Shown here: piece after piece, positions 5,323 through 6,681 of the stretch
How the letters are laid out: every line of letters begins with the position of its first letter
Position numbering within the stretch: position 1 is the first letter of the stretch
Origin: an uncultured Phascolarctobacterium sp.
GTDB taxonomy: Bacteria > Bacillota > Negativicutes > Acidaminococcales > Acidaminococcaceae
NCBI GenBank assembly: GCA_949287345.1
Contig: CASEGD010000062.1
Span: 1 to 6,681, forward strand
Direction of reading: 5' to 3'
Length of the DNA: 6,681 nt
Program-made: the position numbers and the translations under genes
The notes under the pieces: model-generated
The model's input: only the letters and a program-made list of their open reading frames with translations
What the model was told of the DNA's origin: nothing
Databases searched by the model: none

Positions 5323-6681
5323 TTATTTTAAGTTTTCGGGTACTTCTTCACATTCGGCAAGCAGTTTCTTGGCGTCGATGTACTGCGCAATGCCTGCGGC
5401 AACCTTTTTGGATTCCTTCATTGCCAGAACCACGGTAGCCGGGCCGTGTACAACGTCGCCGCTGCTGAATACGCCGGCACGCGTCGTCATGCCGTAGGGG
5501 CGCTCGCGCGTGATAACAAAGCCGCGGTCGTCGACCTGAATGCCTTTGGTGGTGGAAACAATTCTTGCCGCCGGGCGCTGGCCGATAGCGAGGATTACGC
5601 AGTCGCACGGCAGTGCTTCCTGGCCGCCTTCTTCAACAAACTGGCCGTCCTCGGTTTTAACAATGTGCTGAACGAGTAAGCCTGCCAGCGCGGTTTCGTC
5701 GTTTTCGCCCGGTTTGGCACGCATGGCGTTCAGCGCGCGCATCTGCTTTTTGTTCAGGTAGGCAATCGGCTGCTGCAAAAAGTTAAACTGCACGCCTTCT
5801 TTAACGGCCGCTTCGTATTCGCTCGGGAAGCAGGAAATTTCCGCTTCGGTTTTATGGTAAACAATGGTAACATTCTGCGCCCCGCGGCGGATAGCGGTAC
5901 GGGCTGCGTCCATTGCCACGTTGCCTGCGCCGATAACGATAACATTATCGCCGGTGTGCAGAAGCGTTTCGCTTTCGTCCAGCTTGCCGCTGTCGGAAAG
6001 CACAACCATGCGCAGGAAGTAAGTTGCGGTTAAAATGCCGGTCAGCTCGTTGCCGGGGATATTCAGCGTGCGCGGCAGGGAGGTGCCGGTGCCCATGAAG
6101 ATGGCGTCGTAGCCCATGTTGAATAGGTCGTCCACGGTGTAGTCCGGCCCGATGAGCACGTTGGTTTTAATTTCCACGCCAAGGTGCAGCAGTTCTTTAA
6201 TTTCGCGGCGCACAACATCTTTATTCAGGCGGAATTCCGGAATGCCGAACAGCAAAATGCCGCCCGGTTCGCTCTGGCCTTCAAAAATCGTTATGGCAAA
6301 ATTCATTTTAGCAAGGTCGCCGGCAACGGTTAAGCCTGCCGGGCCGCTGCCGATAACGGCTACTTTACCGCGTTTGCCGTTGGAAGGCGGCAGCGGTTTT
6401 AAATTGTTCTCGTGCGCAAAGTCGGCAATAAACATTTCAAGGCTGCCGATTTCGATGCCGTGCTTGTTTTTGGCCATTACGCAATGGGCTTCGCACTGGC
6501 GTTCATGCGGGCAAACCCTGCCGCAGATGGCGGGCAGGTTGCTGCGTTCGGAAATAATCTCGTAGGCAAGCCCGATGTTGCCTTCGCTTAACGCGCGGAT
6601 AAATTGCGGAATATTGTTTTCTATCGGGCAGCCTGTCCTGCACAGCGGACGGGCACAGTTTAAACAGCGCCTTGCTTCGTT
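5323..6681 (-). CDS. NAD(P)/FAD-dependent Fe-S oxidoreductase, glutamate synthase small-subunit (GltD/NfnB) family, N-terminus beyond window
   Basis: The frame is open from the right edge to the TAA at 5323-5325: 452 residues seen, perhaps 20-30 missing. Residue numbers start at the edge. The N-terminal Fe-S domain has two cysteine sets: C6-x2-C9-x4-C14-x3-C18-P and C53-x3-C57-P-x4-C63-x3-C67. The FAD-binding GSGPAG is at 111-116 and GGILLFGIPEFRL at 140-152. The NAD(P)-binding GAGNVAMDAAR is at 251-261 and the closing FAD motif GVFSSGDVVHGPATVVLAM at 403-421. The internal Met at 6475-6477 is not the start, since the cysteine domain precedes it. Family members pass electrons from NAD(P)H through flavin and Fe-S centres. 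Some serve glutamate synthase, others are NfnB/SudA subunits of ferredoxin:NADP oxidoreductase. The residues in view cannot separate these. A gene next door, beyond the right edge, would decide: a GltB large subunit or an NfnA/SudB partner. Confidence 0.88.
   Translation of the reverse strand, partial: NEARRCLNCARPLCRTGCPIENNIPQFIRALSEGNIGLAYEIISERSNLPAICGRVCPHERQCEAHCVMAKNKHGIEIGSLEMFIADFAHENNLKPLPPSNGKRGKVAVIGSGPAGLTVAGDLAKMNFAITIFEGQSEPGGILLFGIPEFRLNKDVVRREIKELLHLGVEIKTNVLIGPDYTVDDLFNMGYDAIFMGTGTSLPRTLNIPGNELTGILTATYFLRMVVLSDSGKLDESETLLHTGDNVIVIGAGNVAMDAARTAIRRGAQNVTIVYHKTEAEISCFPSEYEAAVKEGVQFNFLQQPIAYLNKKQMRALNAMRAKPGENDETALAGLLVQHIVKTEDGQFVEEGGQEALPCDCVILAIGQRPAARIVSTTKGIQVDDRGFVITRERPYGMTTRAGVFSSGDVVHGPATVVLAMKESKKVAAGIAQYIDAKKLLAECEEVPENLK

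Overview
The window reads as core chromosome of a Gram-positive-lineage anaerobe. The likeliest group is Bacillota, Negativicutes or Clostridia. This rests on the long 'clostridia-type' glutamine synthetase, the holA/yajQ/adeC gene set, near-consensus sigma-A promoters, strong Shine-Dalgarno sites and U-tailed intrinsic terminators. The exact taxon cannot be fixed by eye. No mobile genes, CRISPR, tRNA or rRNA are visible.

Layout. (1) 2-667 (+): the 3' part of holA, the delta subunit of the DNA polymerase III clamp loader. (2) 668-825: a compact regulatory region. It holds a sigma-A/extended -10 promoter, then a 14-bp terminator hairpin with a U-tract lying between that promoter and the next gene, then a small hairpin between two possible Shine-Dalgarno sequences. 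(3) 826-2733 (+): glutamine synthetase of about 635 residues, with a GS-I-like catalytic core plus a C-terminal extension of about 200 residues, closed by a strong terminator at 2758-2790. (4) 2791-3057: a 159-nt nested inverted repeat (2813-2971) with 16-bp perfect ends, then the yajQ promoter. (5) 3058-5275 (+): a two-gene operon, yajQ and adeC (adenine deaminase), 4 nt apart. (6) 5276-5322: a bidirectional terminator. (7) 5323-6681 (-): an NAD(P)/FAD/Fe-S oxidoreductase of the glutamate synthase small-subunit (GltD/NfnB) family, converging on adeC and missing its N-terminus beyond the right edge.

How the genes relate. The recurring theme is ammonia. Glutamine synthetase fixes it, adenine deaminase releases it, and the GltD-like enzyme may pass electrons to glutamate synthesis. 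Only yajQ-adeC is a convincing operon. The two most interesting non-coding signals are the glutamine synthetase leader and the 159-nt inverted repeat. The leader looks like a transcription attenuator, and its two halves can refold into hairpins resembling the dual-hexaloop targets of ANTAR antiterminator proteins. The inverted repeat could be a MITE-like element or a structured small RNA.
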